The translations under genes and the position numbers were made by a program. This document shows, piece by piece, positions 53,973 through 63,070 of a DNA stretch of 64,000 bases. Under the pieces are notes generated by a model that was not told the origin of the DNA, did no database searches, and saw only the letters and a program-made list of their open reading frames with translations. How positions within the stretch are numbered: the first letter of the stretch is position 1; every line of letters begins with the position of its first letter. The stretch is from Promicromonospora umidemergens. Lineage in GTDB: Bacteria > Actinomycetota > Actinomycetes > Actinomycetales > Cellulomonadaceae. The DNA lies in NCBI RefSeq assembly GCF_024171995.1, contig NZ_JAMTCT010000001.1, forward strand, positions 524,722 through 588,721, written 5' to 3'.

Positions 53973-54225
53973 CCCATCGGAAATGGTCTGGATGTGGGTT
54001 GGCGACCGTGGACCGACAGTCGGCAAGCAGCGCAGCGGGTGGCCACAGAGGACGTCTGCACCGTGCTGGACTCTGCACCGTGCCGGACGCCGAGGGCTCC
54101 CTGGTGGTCGGCCGTGCCCAGCAAGGGGGCAACGAGGTGGACCACCTGCATGACGACGGCGGTGAGTCACCTCACAGGGTGACTCACCGCCGTCGTCTAC
54201 GGTCCGGTGGGTGTCCGGCCTGGAT
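53973..54225. other. 253-nt intergenic region with a long hairpin
   Basis: No gene recognised. A short direct repeat (CTGCACCGTGC, twice near 54057-54080) and the terminator hairpin at 54152 are the only structures. Confidence 0.5.
54152..54197. terminator. Bidirectional terminator with 20-bp stem
   Basis: A perfect 20-bp stem (54152-54171 with 54178-54197) and a 6-nt loop, between the convergent SpoIID and DUF7455 genes. It is the longest perfect stem seen in the window. Confidence 0.85.
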
Positions 54226-54465
54226 TCAGGCCTGACCGTGCTCCGCGTGGAGCCGGTCGGTCTCGTCCTGGACATGGGTGGCGATGTCCGCATAGGCGGA
54301 CGCGTGTGCACGGGCGTGGTGGCCGCAGAAGAGCAGCTCGCCTACGGGCAGAACGACACGCACGTAGGCCTGGGCGCCGCAGCGGTCGCAGCGGTCGAGG
54401 GCGGTGAGCGGTTCGGTCGTCAAGGTCGTCACATCTCCATCCAACCATTCGCTCGCGCGGTTCAT
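54226..54465 (-). CDS. DUF7455-type small zinc-binding protein
   Basis: A 79-residue protein of a small actinobacterial family (DRCDRCGAQAYVRVVLPVG, ELLFCGHHARAH), with a CxxC and a C-G-H-H metal-binding pattern. Function unknown; members often lie next to sigma factor or topoisomerase genes, as here. ATG at 54465 or GTG at 54432 may be the start. The longer frame to 54609 overlaps the parE promoter region. Confidence 0.78.
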   Translation of the reverse strand: MNRASEWLDGDVTTLTTEPLTALDRCDRCGAQAYVRVVLPVGELLFCGHHARAHASAYADIATHVQDETDRLHAEHGQA

Positions 54466-54631
54466 GCCAGCCCGGGTGGCCGGTTCGCTGCGAGCATAGC
54501 GGCGTGTCTCACAGTGTTGGAGGCCATCCGCCCCCAATTGCGCTGAAAGGGTAATTTCCGTCATGGGGTGAAACCGGTCCTCGTCGGAGGTGCCGAGGGA
54601 GCGCCTCACCGAGGTTGTGGGTGACCTCGTC

Positions 54632-54637
54632 TACGCT
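54632..54637 (+). promoter_or_regulatory. -10 box of the leaderless parE transcript
   Basis: TACGCT followed by 6 nt and the GTG at 54644. Confidence 0.5.
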
Positions 54638-54643
54638 GTCGCC

Positions 54644-56767
54644 GTGACCGCAACGTCCGAGTCGTACACCGCTCGCCATCTGTCCGTCCTCGAGGGTCTC
54701 GAGGCGGTTCGTAAGCGTCCCGGCATGTACATCGGGACCACCGACTCGCGTGGCCTGATGCACTGCCTCTGGGAGATCATCGACAACTCCGTCGACGAGG
54801 CCCTGGGCGGGCACGCCACGAAGATCGGCATCGTGCTGCACGCCGACACGTCCGTCACGGTGTCCGACGACGGACGGGGCATCCCGGTCGACATCGAGCC
54901 GAAGACGGGCCTGAGCGGTGTCGAGGTCGTCTTCACCAAGCTGCACGCCGGCGGGAAGTTCGGCGGCGGTTCCTACCAGGCCTCCGGCGGTTTGCACGGC
55001 GTGGGCGCCTCCGTGGTCAACGCGCTGTCCGCTCGGCTGGACGTCGAGGTGGACCGCGGCAGCAAGACGCACCGCATGACCTTCCAGCGTGGCGAGCCGG
55101 GCACGTTCTCCGACCCGGAGGCCGGGCCCAGCCCCGACGCGGTGTTCCAGCCGTTCGTGGACCGCTCCGAGCTCGGCGTGGTGGGCAAGGTGCCGCGCGG
55201 CCGCACCGGGTGCCGCGTGCGCTACTGGGCCGACCGGCAGATCTTCCCCAAGTCCGCCGTGTTCAGCTACGACGAGCTCGTCACTCGCGTGCGCCAGACG
55301 ACGTTCCTGGTCCCCGGCCTCGAGATCCTGGTCCGCGACGAGCGCGGGCTGCCCGGCACACCGGGCGAGGACGGGCCGCACGAGGAGACCTTCAAGCACA
55401 GCGGCGGCGCCGCCGACTTCGTGGAGTTCCTCGCCCCCGACTCGCCGGTCACGGCGACCTGGGTCCTGCGGGGCTCCGGCACGTTCAAGGAGACCGTCCC
55501 GGTGCTGGACGAGCGCGGCCACATGTCGCCGCGCGAGCTGCAGCGCGACTGCGAGGTGGACATCGCGCTGCGCTGGGGCACCGGCTACGACACCGAGGTG
55601 CGCTCCTTCGTCAACATCATCTCGACGCCCAAGGGCGGAACGCACCTGACGGGCTTCGAGCAGGGTCTGCTCAAGGTGATCCGCAAGGGTGTCGAGACCA
55701 ACGCGCGCAAGCTCAAGGTCTCCACCAGGGACGGCGCGGAGCGCATCGAGAAGGACGACGTGCTCGCCGGCCTCACCGCCGTCGTCACCGTGCGCCTGGC
55801 CGAGCCGCAGTTCGAGGGGCAGACCAAGGAGGTGCTGGGCACCGGCCCGGTGCGCCAGATCGTCTCCCGCGTGGTCGAGAAGGAGATCCACGCGCGACTG
55901 ACCTCCGCGAAGCGGGACGAGAAGACGCAGGCGTCGCTGCTGCTCGACAAGGTGGTCGCCGAGATGCGCGCGCGCATCACCGCGCGCAAGCAGAAGGAGA
56001 TCTCGCGCCGCAAGAACGCGCTGGAGACCTCGTCGCTGCCCGCGAAGCTGGCCGACTGCCGCTCGAACGACGTCGAGCGGTCCGAGCTGTTCATCGTGGA
56101 GGGCGACAGCGCGCTCGGCACCGCGAAGCTCGCGCGCTCCAGCGACTTCCAGGCGCTGCTGCCGATCCGCGGCAAGATCCTCAACGTCCAGAAGGCGTCG
56201 ATCAGCGACATGCTCCGCAACGCGGAGTGCGCGGCGATCATCCAGGTGCTCGGTGCGGGGTCCGGCCGGTCGTTCGACGTCGAGGCAGCCCGTTACGGCA
56301 AGATCATCATGATGACCGACGCCGACGTGGACGGCGCGCACATCCGCACGCTGCTGCTGACGCTCTTCTACCGGTACATGAAGCCGATGGTCGAGGCAGG
56401 GCGCGTGTTCGCGGCGGTCCCGCCGCTGCACCGGGTCGAGGTGATCGGCAACGGCCGGCGCAAGAACGAGTACATCTACACGTACTCGGAGGCCGAGCTG
56501 GGCACCACGCTGAAGAAGCTCGACAAGGCGGGACGTCGCTACAAGCCGGACATCCAGCGGTACAAGGGGCTGGGCGAGATGGATGCCGACCAGCTCGCGG
56601 AGACCACCATGGACCCGCGGCACCGCACGCTGCGCCGTGTCACGGCGGAGCATGCTGAGGCGGCCGAGCGCGCGTTCGAGCTGCTGATGGGCACCGACGT
56701 GGCGCCGCGCAAGGAGTTCATCATCGCCGGCGCGGCGGAGCTGGACCACTCCCGCATCGACGTCTGA
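54644..56767 (+). CDS. parE: DNA topoisomerase IV subunit B (GyrB/ParE family)
   Basis: A 707-residue type IIA topoisomerase ATPase subunit. GHKL motifs (EIIDNSVDEA, VSDDGRGIPVD, GGLHGVGASVVNA), the transducer domain, and the TOPRIM metal site (IVEGDSALG, MMTDADVDGAHI) are all present. The start is GTG 54644 by alignment and by the -10 spacing; the longer frame begins at 54590. The gyrase proper is expected near oriC, so this second type II enzyme next to sigA is assigned as ParE. parC is not in the window. Confidence 0.93.
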   Translation: MTATSESYTARHLSVLEGLEAVRKRPGMYIGTTDSRGLMHCLWEIIDNSVDEALGGHATKIGIVLHADTSVTVSDDGRGIPVDIEPKTGLSGVEVVFTKLHAGGKFGGGSYQASGGLHGVGASVVNALSARLDVEVDRGSKTHRMTFQRGEPGTFSDPEAGPSPDAVFQPFVDRSELGVVGKVPRGRTGCRVRYWADRQIFPKSAVFSYDELVTRVRQTTFLVPGLEILVRDERGLPGTPGEDGPHEETFKHSGGAADFVEFLAPDSPVTATWVLRGSGTFKETVPVLDERGHMSPRELQRDCEVDIALRWGTGYDTEVRSFVNIISTPKGGTHLTGFEQGLLKVIRKGVETNARKLKVSTRDGAERIEKDDVLAGLTAVVTVRLAEPQFEGQTKEVLGTGPVRQIVSRVVEKEIHARLTSAKRDEKTQASLLLDKVVAEMRARITARKQKEISRRKNALETSSLPAKLADCRSNDVERSELFIVEGDSALGTAKLARSSDFQALLPIRGKILNVQKASISDMLRNAECAAIIQVLGAGSGRSFDVEAARYGKIIMMTDADVDGAHIRTLLLTLFYRYMKPMVEAGRVFAAVPPLHRVEVIGNGRRKNEYIYTYSEAELGTTLKKLDKAGRRYKPDIQRYKGLGEMDADQLAETTMDPRHRTLRRVTAEHAEAAERAFELLMGTDVAPRKEFIIAGAAELDHSRIDV

Positions 56768-56833
56768 CCGGGAGCTGCGCGGAAGCGGTCCGCCGAGGGC
56801 TGGGACGGCCGCGCCCTGCCGCGCGCGCCGACC

Positions 56834-56839
56834 TACACT
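56834..56839 (+). promoter_or_regulatory. -10 box of the leaderless DUF4430 lipoprotein gene
   Basis: TACACT followed by 7 nt and the GTG at 56847. Confidence 0.5.
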
Positions 56840-56846
56840 CGCCAGC

Positions 56847-57308
56847 GTGAACACGACTTCTGCCCGCCCGTCCCGGGCACTCGGTGCGGCGACCGCCGCA
56901 CTTCTCCTGGCGGGCCTGCTCGCGGCCTGCGGCGCCACTGCCGAGCCCGGTGCGACGGTCACGGCGACGACCAGCGCGCCGTCGGACGCCGCCTCCAGCA
57001 GCGCCTCACCGTCCGACAGCGCCTCACCGTCCGACGGCGCCTCGCCGTCCGACGGCGGAGAGACCCTCAGCTACGCGGGGCGCACGGGCGCCACCGCGCT
57101 CGAGCTGCTGCTCGAGGCGGACCCGTCCGCCGAGGTCACGGGCGAGGGCGAGAACGCGTTCGTGACCGCTGTCGGGGGCCGCACGGCGGACGACTCGAAG
57201 AGCGAGTTCTGGGCGCTGTCCGTGGACGGCGAGCCCGCGCAGGTCGGGTCGGGCACACTGGAGACCGAGGACGGTCAGGAGATCACGTGGACACTCGAGA
57301 CGTACTGA
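56847..57308 (+). CDS. DUF4430 lipoprotein
   Basis: A 153-residue lipoprotein. Lipobox LLAAC at about residue 28, then a Ser/Asp/Pro tandem repeat of SPSDS/GA units (about 48-70), then a DUF4430 domain (transcobalamin C-terminal-like beta fold; ALELLLEADPSAEV, EFWALSVDGEPAQVG). Its GTG start is leaderless. Overlaps the next gene by 22 nt. DUF4430 domains are found in cobalamin-binding transcobalamins; the repeat linker suggests a surface tether. Confidence 0.8.
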   Translation: MNTTSARPSRALGAATAALLLAGLLAACGATAEPGATVTATTSAPSDAASSSASPSDSASPSDGASPSDGGETLSYAGRTGATALELLLEADPSAEVTGEGENAFVTAVGGRTADDSKSEFWALSVDGEPAQVGSGTLETEDGQEITWTLETY

Positions 57309-57901
57309 CATCTGTCGGCGAGGGGCGCGACCTGACGGTCGGGGAGCTGGTGCACCGCTGGTGGCGCCCGCTGACCGTCGTGCTGGTGCTGACCGCCGCG
57401 GTCGTGTGGCGCCTGGTCGCCCCGGAGCTGGGCGCACCGCCGAACCTGGAGATCGCCACCGCCGCAACGTTCCTCGCGGTGCTGCTGCTGCGCAACCGGT
57501 GGGCGGCCGTCGTGCCGTTCGCCGTGGTGGCCGTCAGCGACGCCGTGCTCGGCAACACGCAGATCATGTGGTTCACCTGGTCGGCATGGGCGGTGGTGGG
57601 CCTCGGTGCGATCCTCGCGCGGAACCTGCGCGGCCCCGGCCGGTATGCCGCAGCGCTCGGAGTGGGCGTGGGCGGCTCGCTGTGGTTCTTCGCCTGGACC
57701 AACTTCGGGGTCTGGCTGATGGACGGGATGTACCCGGCGACCCTGGACGGGCTGATCGCCAGCTACGTGGCGGGCCTGCCGTTCCTGCGCACCATGCTGT
57801 TGGGCAACCTGGTGCTGGTGCCGCTCGCCGCCGTCGTCGCCTCTCTGGTGGAGCGTGCTGAGGTAGCCGTCGTCGCCGCGCCGATGACGGTGAAGGGCTA
57901 G
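57287..57901 (+). CDS. Integral membrane protein, DUF6580/ECF S-component-like
   Basis: A 204-residue protein with five to six hydrophobic segments (LTVVLVLTAAVVWRLVAP, ATFLAVLLLRNRWAAVVPFAVVAVSD, and more). The pattern APPNLEIATAATFLAVLLLR with RNRWAAVVPFAVVAVSDAVLG resembles DUF6580, a family of putative ECF-transporter S components. It starts at GTG 57287, inside the end of the DUF4430 gene, so the two are translationally coupled. Together they may form a vitamin uptake or sensing pair; no ECF energising module is in the window. Confidence 0.65.
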   Translation: MDTRDVLTSVGEGRDLTVGELVHRWWRPLTVVLVLTAAVVWRLVAPELGAPPNLEIATAATFLAVLLLRNRWAAVVPFAVVAVSDAVLGNTQIMWFTWSAWAVVGLGAILARNLRGPGRYAAALGVGVGGSLWFFAWTNFGVWLMDGMYPATLDGLIASYVAGLPFLRTMLLGNLVLVPLAAVVASLVERAEVAVVAAPMTVKG

Positions 57902-58016
57902 AGCCGACGCCGTTCGTCTGATTGTCGGATGGCTCGGCTGACTTGGGCGGGGCAACTGACCGAAGTCATGGGGCCGGGCTCGGCAGCGAACCACTATTGG
58001 GGTTACAGTCAGTAGC

Positions 58017-58032
58017 GGTCCGCATGCGGACC
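58017..58032. promoter_or_regulatory. Perfect 16-nt palindrome upstream of the lipase gene
   Basis: GGTCCGCATGCGGACC lies 46 nt before the ATG at 58079 and just after a TACAGT box (about 58003-58008). This is where an operator would sit. No regulator gene is adjacent. Confidence 0.4.
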
Positions 58033-58078
58033 CTGGCGCTCAGGACTGAGTGCTGGTGGACCTCAATGAGGAGATCCG

Positions 58079-59401
58079 ATGCCGATCGACACCGATTCGC
58101 ACGCCCTGTTCCCGCCCTCGCTACGCAGCCGACGCCGGCCGGCGGGGCGGTGGACCGCCGTCGTCACGGCACTCGTGGCGGTCGCGCTGCCGGCGGTGAG
58201 TGCCGTGCCTGCCGCTGCCGTGCCTGCCGCTGCCGTGCCTGCCACCGTTGCGCCCGCCGCTGCTGTCGGAGCAACGGGCTTCACCGACGTCCCCGACGTC
58301 CCCGACGTCCCCGATATCCCCGGCACGGCCGCCGACGACGACTTCTACACCCCGCCCGCTCCGCTGCCGGACGGCCGGGACGGCGAGGTGGTGCGGTGGC
58401 GCGAGGAGCCCCGGCAGCTCAGCGCACGCAACTACCTGCTGATGTATCACTCGACGAACGCGACCGGTCAGGACATGCCGGTGACGGGGCGCGTGCTCGT
58501 GCCGAGCACGCCATGGCGGGGGGAGGGCCCGCGGCCGATCGTCTCGGTGGCGAGCGGGACGCGCGGCGTCGGCGACACCTGTGCGCCGTCACGCTGGCTG
58601 GACTACGAGCGGCCCTTCATCGAGCCGATGCTCCTGGCCGGCTGGGCGGTGGTGGTGACCGACTACGAGGGTCTCGGTACACCGGGCATGCACACCTATG
58701 TCGTCGGCCAGTCGGAGGGGCGGGCGGTCATCGACATGGTGCGGGCCGCCACGAACCTGCCCGCCACCGGCCTGGAGGCCGGCGGCAAGGTCGCCTTCTC
58801 CGGCTACTCGCAGGGTGGCGGGGCGGCGATGTGGGCGGGTGAGCTCCAGCCGGCCTACGCACCGGAGCTGGACCTGGTCGGCGTAGCGGCGGGCGGCGTG
58901 CCCGCCGACCTCACCGAGGTAGCCGAGGGACTCGACGGGCAGGTCGGGTTCGGCTTTCTGCTGCTCGCCGCCTACGGGCTGGACGCCGCCTACCCCGAGC
59001 TGGACCTCGAGACCTACCTCAACGAGCGCGGGCGCGAGACGTACGAGCGCGAGCAGGACGCCTGCGTCGACATCACGCTCACGCACGCGTACCAGAACCT
59101 CGGGATGTTCACGACGACCAACCCGCTGCGCTCCCCGGACTGGCAGGCGCGCCTTGCCGAGAACCGGCTGGGGGCCAACCCGCCGGACGTGCCGATCCGG
59201 CTCTTCCACGGGACGCTCGACGAGATCGTCGCGCCAGGGCAGGCCCGGACCCTCCGGAACGAGTACTGCGCAGCGGGCGCGGACGTGCAGTGGTCGTGGC
59301 ACGTCGGCGAGCACGTCTCGACGATGGTGACGGGGGCGCCCGGAGTGATGGTCTTCCTCGACCGGCGGTTCAGGGACCGCCCGTTCCTGGCGCACTGCTG
59401 A
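58079..59401 (+). CDS. Secreted lipase/esterase (LIP family)
   Basis: A 440-residue secreted alpha/beta hydrolase of the fungal/actinobacterial LIP (secretory lipase) family. A signal peptide (VVTALVAVALPAVSAVPAAA) is followed by Val/Pro/Ala and DVP tandem repeats. The hydrolase domain holds the nucleophile elbow SGYSQGGGAAMWAG, TLDEIVAPG (acid), and GEHVSTMV (His). ATG at 58079 follows GAGGAG. The perfect palindrome at 58017 may regulate it. Substrate not predictable. Confidence 0.85.
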   Translation: MPIDTDSHALFPPSLRSRRRPAGRWTAVVTALVAVALPAVSAVPAAAVPAAAVPATVAPAAAVGATGFTDVPDVPDVPDIPGTAADDDFYTPPAPLPDGRDGEVVRWREEPRQLSARNYLLMYHSTNATGQDMPVTGRVLVPSTPWRGEGPRPIVSVASGTRGVGDTCAPSRWLDYERPFIEPMLLAGWAVVVTDYEGLGTPGMHTYVVGQSEGRAVIDMVRAATNLPATGLEAGGKVAFSGYSQGGGAAMWAGELQPAYAPELDLVGVAAGGVPADLTEVAEGLDGQVGFGFLLLAAYGLDAAYPELDLETYLNERGRETYEREQDACVDITLTHAYQNLGMFTTTNPLRSPDWQARLAENRLGANPPDVPIRLFHGTLDEIVAPGQARTLRNEYCAAGADVQWSWHVGEHVSTMVTGAPGVMVFLDRRFRDRPFLAHC

Positions 59402-59488
59402 GGGCAGGCGGAACCACTCTGACGACCAGGCGGAACACCTGCTGACGACCGGGTGAAACACCTGGTGAGAGGCACTTTTTGACCGATT

Positions 59489-59524
59489 GACGACGGGTCC
59501 GGGCGATGCTGCGGACCCGTCGTC
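59489..59524. terminator. Hairpin between the lipase gene and the T7SS cassette
   Basis: GACGACGGGTCC pairs with GGACCCGTCGTC (12 bp, 12-nt loop). It follows two imperfect 23-nt direct repeats at 59419-59464. Confidence 0.6.
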
Positions 59525-59646
59525 GTCGTGTCGTGCGCCGTCCGCTGTCCGTTCATATTCGCGTCGCCGTCCGTTTAATCCTATTGATGACGATTGCGAC
59601 GCACGAGCGAGGCCGTCCGCAACGCAACCGAGCGAGAGGTTCTGTC

Positions 59647-59943
59647 ATGGCCAACATCAATGTGACCTTCCAGCAGATGGAAGATGCGTCGCAGCGCATC
59701 AAGCAGGAGTCGGACGACATGCAGCACAAGCTCGACCAGCTGCGGTCGCTGGTCGACAACCTGGTGCAGGACGGCTATGTGACGGACAAGTCCTCCAAGC
59801 GGTTCGACGAGTCCTACAAGGAGCTCGACAAGGGTGGCAAGCAGGTCATGGAGGGTCTGAACGGCATCGGTGAGTACCTGAAGCAGGCTGCCGAGGCGTT
59901 GCGCAAGACCGACGAAGAGCTCGCCAACGCTCTGAACCAGTAA
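59647..59943 (+). CDS. WXG100-type ESX/T7SS protein (first copy)
   Basis: A 98-residue helical-hairpin protein of the WXG100 class (MANINVTFQQMEDASQRIK..., turn at NLVQDGYVTDKSSKRF). Many actinobacterial members have a GYVTD/GGFVTD turn in place of W-x-G. Such proteins form dimers that are secreted by type VII systems or escort effectors. The ATG at 59647 follows GAGAGG. An identical 93-nt start recurs at 63908. Confidence 0.88.
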   Translation: MANINVTFQQMEDASQRIKQESDDMQHKLDQLRSLVDNLVQDGYVTDKSSKRFDESYKELDKGGKQVMEGLNGIGEYLKQAAEALRKTDEELANALNQ

Positions 59944-59948
59944 CTCCG

Positions 59949-60230
59949 ATGGCAGATCTTGTCGTCACCAAGGAGGTCCTGGTGGACTCCGCCAAGGATC
60001 TCAAGGCGATCAGCGACGAGTTCAAGAACATGTCCAAGCGGTGGGACAACGGCACCATCTGGGGCCACGACGTCGTGAAGAACGCCATGAACGACTTCAT
60101 CGACGACTGGTGGGTCAAGCGGGAGAAGCTCCAGGTCCAGCTCGACGCCCTCACGAAGAAGATGGACGAGGCCGCGACGACCTGGACCGACACCGAGGAC
60201 CAGCTGGCCTCCGTCTTCGACCAGAAGTAG
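59949..60230 (+). CDS. Second WXG100-type T7SS protein
   Basis: A 93-residue helical protein (VVTKEVLVDSAKDLKAISDEF, WGHDVVKNAMNDFIDDWWVKREKL, MDEAATTWTDTEDQLASVF). It begins 5 nt after the first WXG100 gene, as expected for a co-expressed heterodimer pair that is secreted together. The HDVV turn and WW pair fit the WXG100 class. Confidence 0.85.
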   Translation: MADLVVTKEVLVDSAKDLKAISDEFKNMSKRWDNGTIWGHDVVKNAMNDFIDDWWVKREKLQVQLDALTKKMDEAATTWTDTEDQLASVFDQK

Positions 60231-60293
60231 GCCACCGCACCGCTGCCCAGGTAGCAGCCACCGCGCATGTGACAGCAGCAGAAGAGGAGACGG

Positions 60294-61694
60294 ATGAGCG
60301 CCGCCCGCACGGGGGACTGGCCACTGGTCGGTCACGACTCGGACCCGGTCCCGGCCGATCCCTCAGAGTTGGACGAGGTCATCGCCCACTACAAGACGAT
60401 CTCCGAGGCGATGACCGAGCAGGCAGCCCTGCTCAAGAGGATCGGTGACGGCGACGTCCGTCTCCTCAAGGGGCAGTCCGCGGACGCCCTGCGCAAGCGT
60501 GCCCGGGAGAGTGCCGGGGCCCTCGACAAGGCGGCCGGCCGGTACGCCGACGTGCACTCAGCGCTCGACGCCTACGAGCCGTCGCTGACCACCGCCCGGA
60601 CCGACACGTGGAACGCCCTGCTCGAGGCAGAGAAGTCTGCGCGCGAGCTCCAGAGCGCGGAAGGCATGCCGGACCCGGTCAACGCGACCAGACCGGATGA
60701 CGCCAAGCCGCTGACCGACAACGAGAAGACCCAGTCGTCGGACCGTGAGGCGGCGGTCAATGCCGCGAGCTCCGGCATCGACGGGGCCAAGCAGAAGGTG
60801 GCCGGTGCCCTCGAGGCGCTCAGGGTCGCTGCCGAGGCCGCCTCCACGAAGATCCGGGAGAACTGGAAGGTCGACGACCTGCACACCTCGGGCTGGGACG
60901 CCTTCGTGCACCGGCTCAACAAGTTTCTGAAGGCACTGGTCGAGATCCTGACGTACATCGGGATGGCGCTCGCGGTGCTGGCGATCCTGATACCAGGGCT
61001 GAACGTCATCGCGCTCATCGGCATCGGCGTCGCCGTGGTGTCCGTGGTCGCGAGCACCATCCTGGCCGCCCAGGGCGAGGGCAGCTGGCTCGGCGTCATC
61101 ATGGGTGTGCTCAGCCTCGTCGGGATCGGGATCGCGGCGAAGATCGCGAGCAAGCTCAAGGGCATCCAGGCGGTCGGTCTGACGAAGGCCGGGCCGGTTC
61201 AGCTGAAGCTGGCGAAGGACAGGATCGGCAATCTCGCGCTCGCGCTCCGTAATCCCCTGCGTGCGCCCGGAATTTTCAGAGACGCACTGACGAAATCCGT
61301 CGGAAACTTCCGGAGCATGGGGGACTTCCTGCTCACGCAGCGGGTCAGCCCTGGCTGGTGGCACATCTTCAAGAATCCGAAGTGGGTCCTCAAGGAGGAC
61401 CTGACCCGCCTCAGGACGGCGTGGCCCAATGGCGCCTATCGCTGGGACCGCCTCATCGGCATCAGCGACATCAAGGACATCAGCAAGATCTCGAGCAGTC
61501 TCGGGCTGCTCGGGAACATCTACCAGATCAAGCCGTGGATGTACGTCGGACCCATCGCCTACGCGGTCGGCTGGTTCGGTCGTCCGTTCAGCATGCTGAA
61601 CCCCTCGGTCCTGAACCCGTTCGACCAGCGGAACGGCAACGACGGCTGGCACGACGCCAACTATTCCGGCCCGACCAGCGAGAACCCGATCTGA
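60294..61694 (+). CDS. Large T7SS-signal protein with membrane hairpin
   Basis: A 466-residue protein whose N-terminus (WPLVGHDSDPVPADPSELDE) looks like the putative T7SS secretion-signal domain (residues about 5-120, helical). A hydrophobic region at about 210-290 (LVEILTYIGMALAVLAILIP, GLNVIALIGIGVAVVSVVAST, GVIMGVLSLVGIGIAAKIA) is followed by a basic, Trp-rich C-terminal domain of about 170 residues with no recognised toxin family. It could be a pore-forming or membrane-inserting effector. ATG follows AGAGGAG. Its stop overlaps the next start. Confidence 0.78.
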   Translation: MSAARTGDWPLVGHDSDPVPADPSELDEVIAHYKTISEAMTEQAALLKRIGDGDVRLLKGQSADALRKRARESAGALDKAAGRYADVHSALDAYEPSLTTARTDTWNALLEAEKSARELQSAEGMPDPVNATRPDDAKPLTDNEKTQSSDREAAVNAASSGIDGAKQKVAGALEALRVAAEAASTKIRENWKVDDLHTSGWDAFVHRLNKFLKALVEILTYIGMALAVLAILIPGLNVIALIGIGVAVVSVVASTILAAQGEGSWLGVIMGVLSLVGIGIAAKIASKLKGIQAVGLTKAGPVQLKLAKDRIGNLALALRNPLRAPGIFRDALTKSVGNFRSMGDFLLTQRVSPGWWHIFKNPKWVLKEDLTRLRTAWPNGAYRWDRLIGISDIKDISKISSSLGLLGNIYQIKPWMYVGPIAYAVGWFGRPFSMLNPSVLNPFDQRNGNDGWHDANYSGPTSENPI

Positions 61695-62338
61695 TGGCGG
61701 CGGACGGATGGACCTGGACCGTCGACGAGCCCGAGGGCTGGGTGCTCGTCCCTACCGCTGATGCTGTGCCGCCCGAGCTGCTCGAGGTGTGGGAACGGGA
61801 GATCACCGAGGTGGTCCGCGTGTCGTTCGACGAAGGTCCCGTGCAGACGACCGACGCCGAGACCATCGAGGCGCTGGACGCGCTGCGTGAGCGCATGGCG
61901 GTGGAGTCGGTGGCCAACCTGCGCGCTTTCGCCGAGGGCGTGGTCGACGCGGGCGCCCTCGTCGCCGCCACCTTCCGGGTGCCGGACTCGGCGCCGGTAC
62001 CGGTGCTCGTCACGGTCGGCGTCGAGCCTCTCGGCGACCCCGGCGACCACCTCATGACCGCGCTCGGCGCCACCGGCGGCAACCCCGTCGCACCGCCCAA
62101 GATCGAGCACGTCGACCTGCCTGACGGGGACGGGATGCGCGTGACGCGCCTGGACCTGGACCCGGAGACCGGCGGCGCGTGGGTGAGCGTGTGCCTCGGC
62201 CGGCGCACCGAGCACGCGGACGCGGTAGTCGACACCGTGCTGCAGTGGCGGTCCCAGGACGTGCTGCAGGGCCCAGCCATGACCGAGCTGCTCGACGAGC
62301 TGCTGCCGGTCGTCAGCATCGTCAGGAGCACATCGTGA
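61694..62338 (+). CDS. Unknown protein of the T7SS cassette
   Basis: A 214-residue acidic soluble protein (starts WTWTVDEPEGWVLVPTADAV). No known family recognised. The ATG overlaps the stop of the T7SS-signal protein (TGATG) and its end overlaps the next GTG (GTGA), which suggests co-translation. Candidate immunity protein or secretion chaperone for the large protein, by position only. Confidence 0.7.
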   Translation: MAADGWTWTVDEPEGWVLVPTADAVPPELLEVWEREITEVVRVSFDEGPVQTTDAETIEALDALRERMAVESVANLRAFAEGVVDAGALVAATFRVPDSAPVPVLVTVGVEPLGDPGDHLMTALGATGGNPVAPPKIEHVDLPDGDGMRVTRLDLDPETGGAWVSVCLGRRTEHADAVVDTVLQWRSQDVLQGPAMTELLDELLPVVSIVRSTS

Positions 62339-63009
62339 CCGACACGACCGTCGACGGCAGGCCGACCGACGCCTGGGCCCTCCTGCTCCCGCCCGGCTGG
62401 GTCCGCTTCCCGACCGGTGAGGAGCAGCTTCGCGAGCTGGACGAGGCGATCGAGGAGGTCGTCGCGAAGGCCTTGCCCGCCGACCTGCCGCGCGACTCGG
62501 TAGAGCCGCACCGGCGCATGCTCGCCGACAGCCTGCGCTCCACGTTCGCCGACGCGCGCGCCGCCGGGGCCGGGGCGGTGTACCTGCCCACTGAGCCGAT
62601 GAACGGGGTGATGATCCCCGGGTCGCTCACCGAGCTGGAGCTGGTCAGCGACCCGGGCAGCAACCCGCTCGAGGTGGTCTCGGAGGTCCTGGCCGACGGC
62701 TACGAGGAGAGCGAGCTCGTCGAGATCGACGGCCGGCCCGGCGTGCGCGTCGTCGAGACCACCCTCGACGCGCACCCCGACGGCGACTTCCCCGACGCCT
62801 CGACCCGGCAGATCGTGTACGTCGTGTCTCGCGACCAGGCCGACGGCGAATGGCTGGTCCTCTCGTTCAGCACCGTCTGGAGCACCGAGGAGGGCGCGCG
62901 GCTCGCCGAGGCGCTCGTCTTCTTCTTCGACGCGGTCATGACCACCTTCCGGTGGGCCGGCCCTGGTGCGGACCCGCTGAACCTGCCGGAGGGGAGCGAC
63001 CCCCGGTAG
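62335..63009 (+). CDS. Unknown protein of the T7SS cassette, paralog A
   Basis: A 224-residue protein (LLLPPGWVRFPTGEEQLREL at the N-terminus, FFFDAVMTTFRWAGPGADPL at the C-terminus). It is a clear paralog of the next gene. Mostly acidic with mixed alpha/beta patterns; no signal peptide. GTG start overlaps the previous stop. Function not recognised; it could be an immunity or chaperone protein. Confidence 0.7.
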   Translation: MTDTTVDGRPTDAWALLLPPGWVRFPTGEEQLRELDEAIEEVVAKALPADLPRDSVEPHRRMLADSLRSTFADARAAGAGAVYLPTEPMNGVMIPGSLTELELVSDPGSNPLEVVSEVLADGYEESELVEIDGRPGVRVVETTLDAHPDGDFPDASTRQIVYVVSRDQADGEWLVLSFSTVWSTEEGARLAEALVFFFDAVMTTFRWAGPGADPLNLPEGSDPR

Positions 63010-63070
63010 CGCGTGACCTCGCACCGGCCGCCACACATCTGAACGCGACCCATCTGAAGACGGAGCAATC

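Noticed and set aside
59419..59464. Direct repeat as a CRISPR or attachment site
   Set aside because: Only two imperfect 23-nt copies with no spacer; no integrase nearby.
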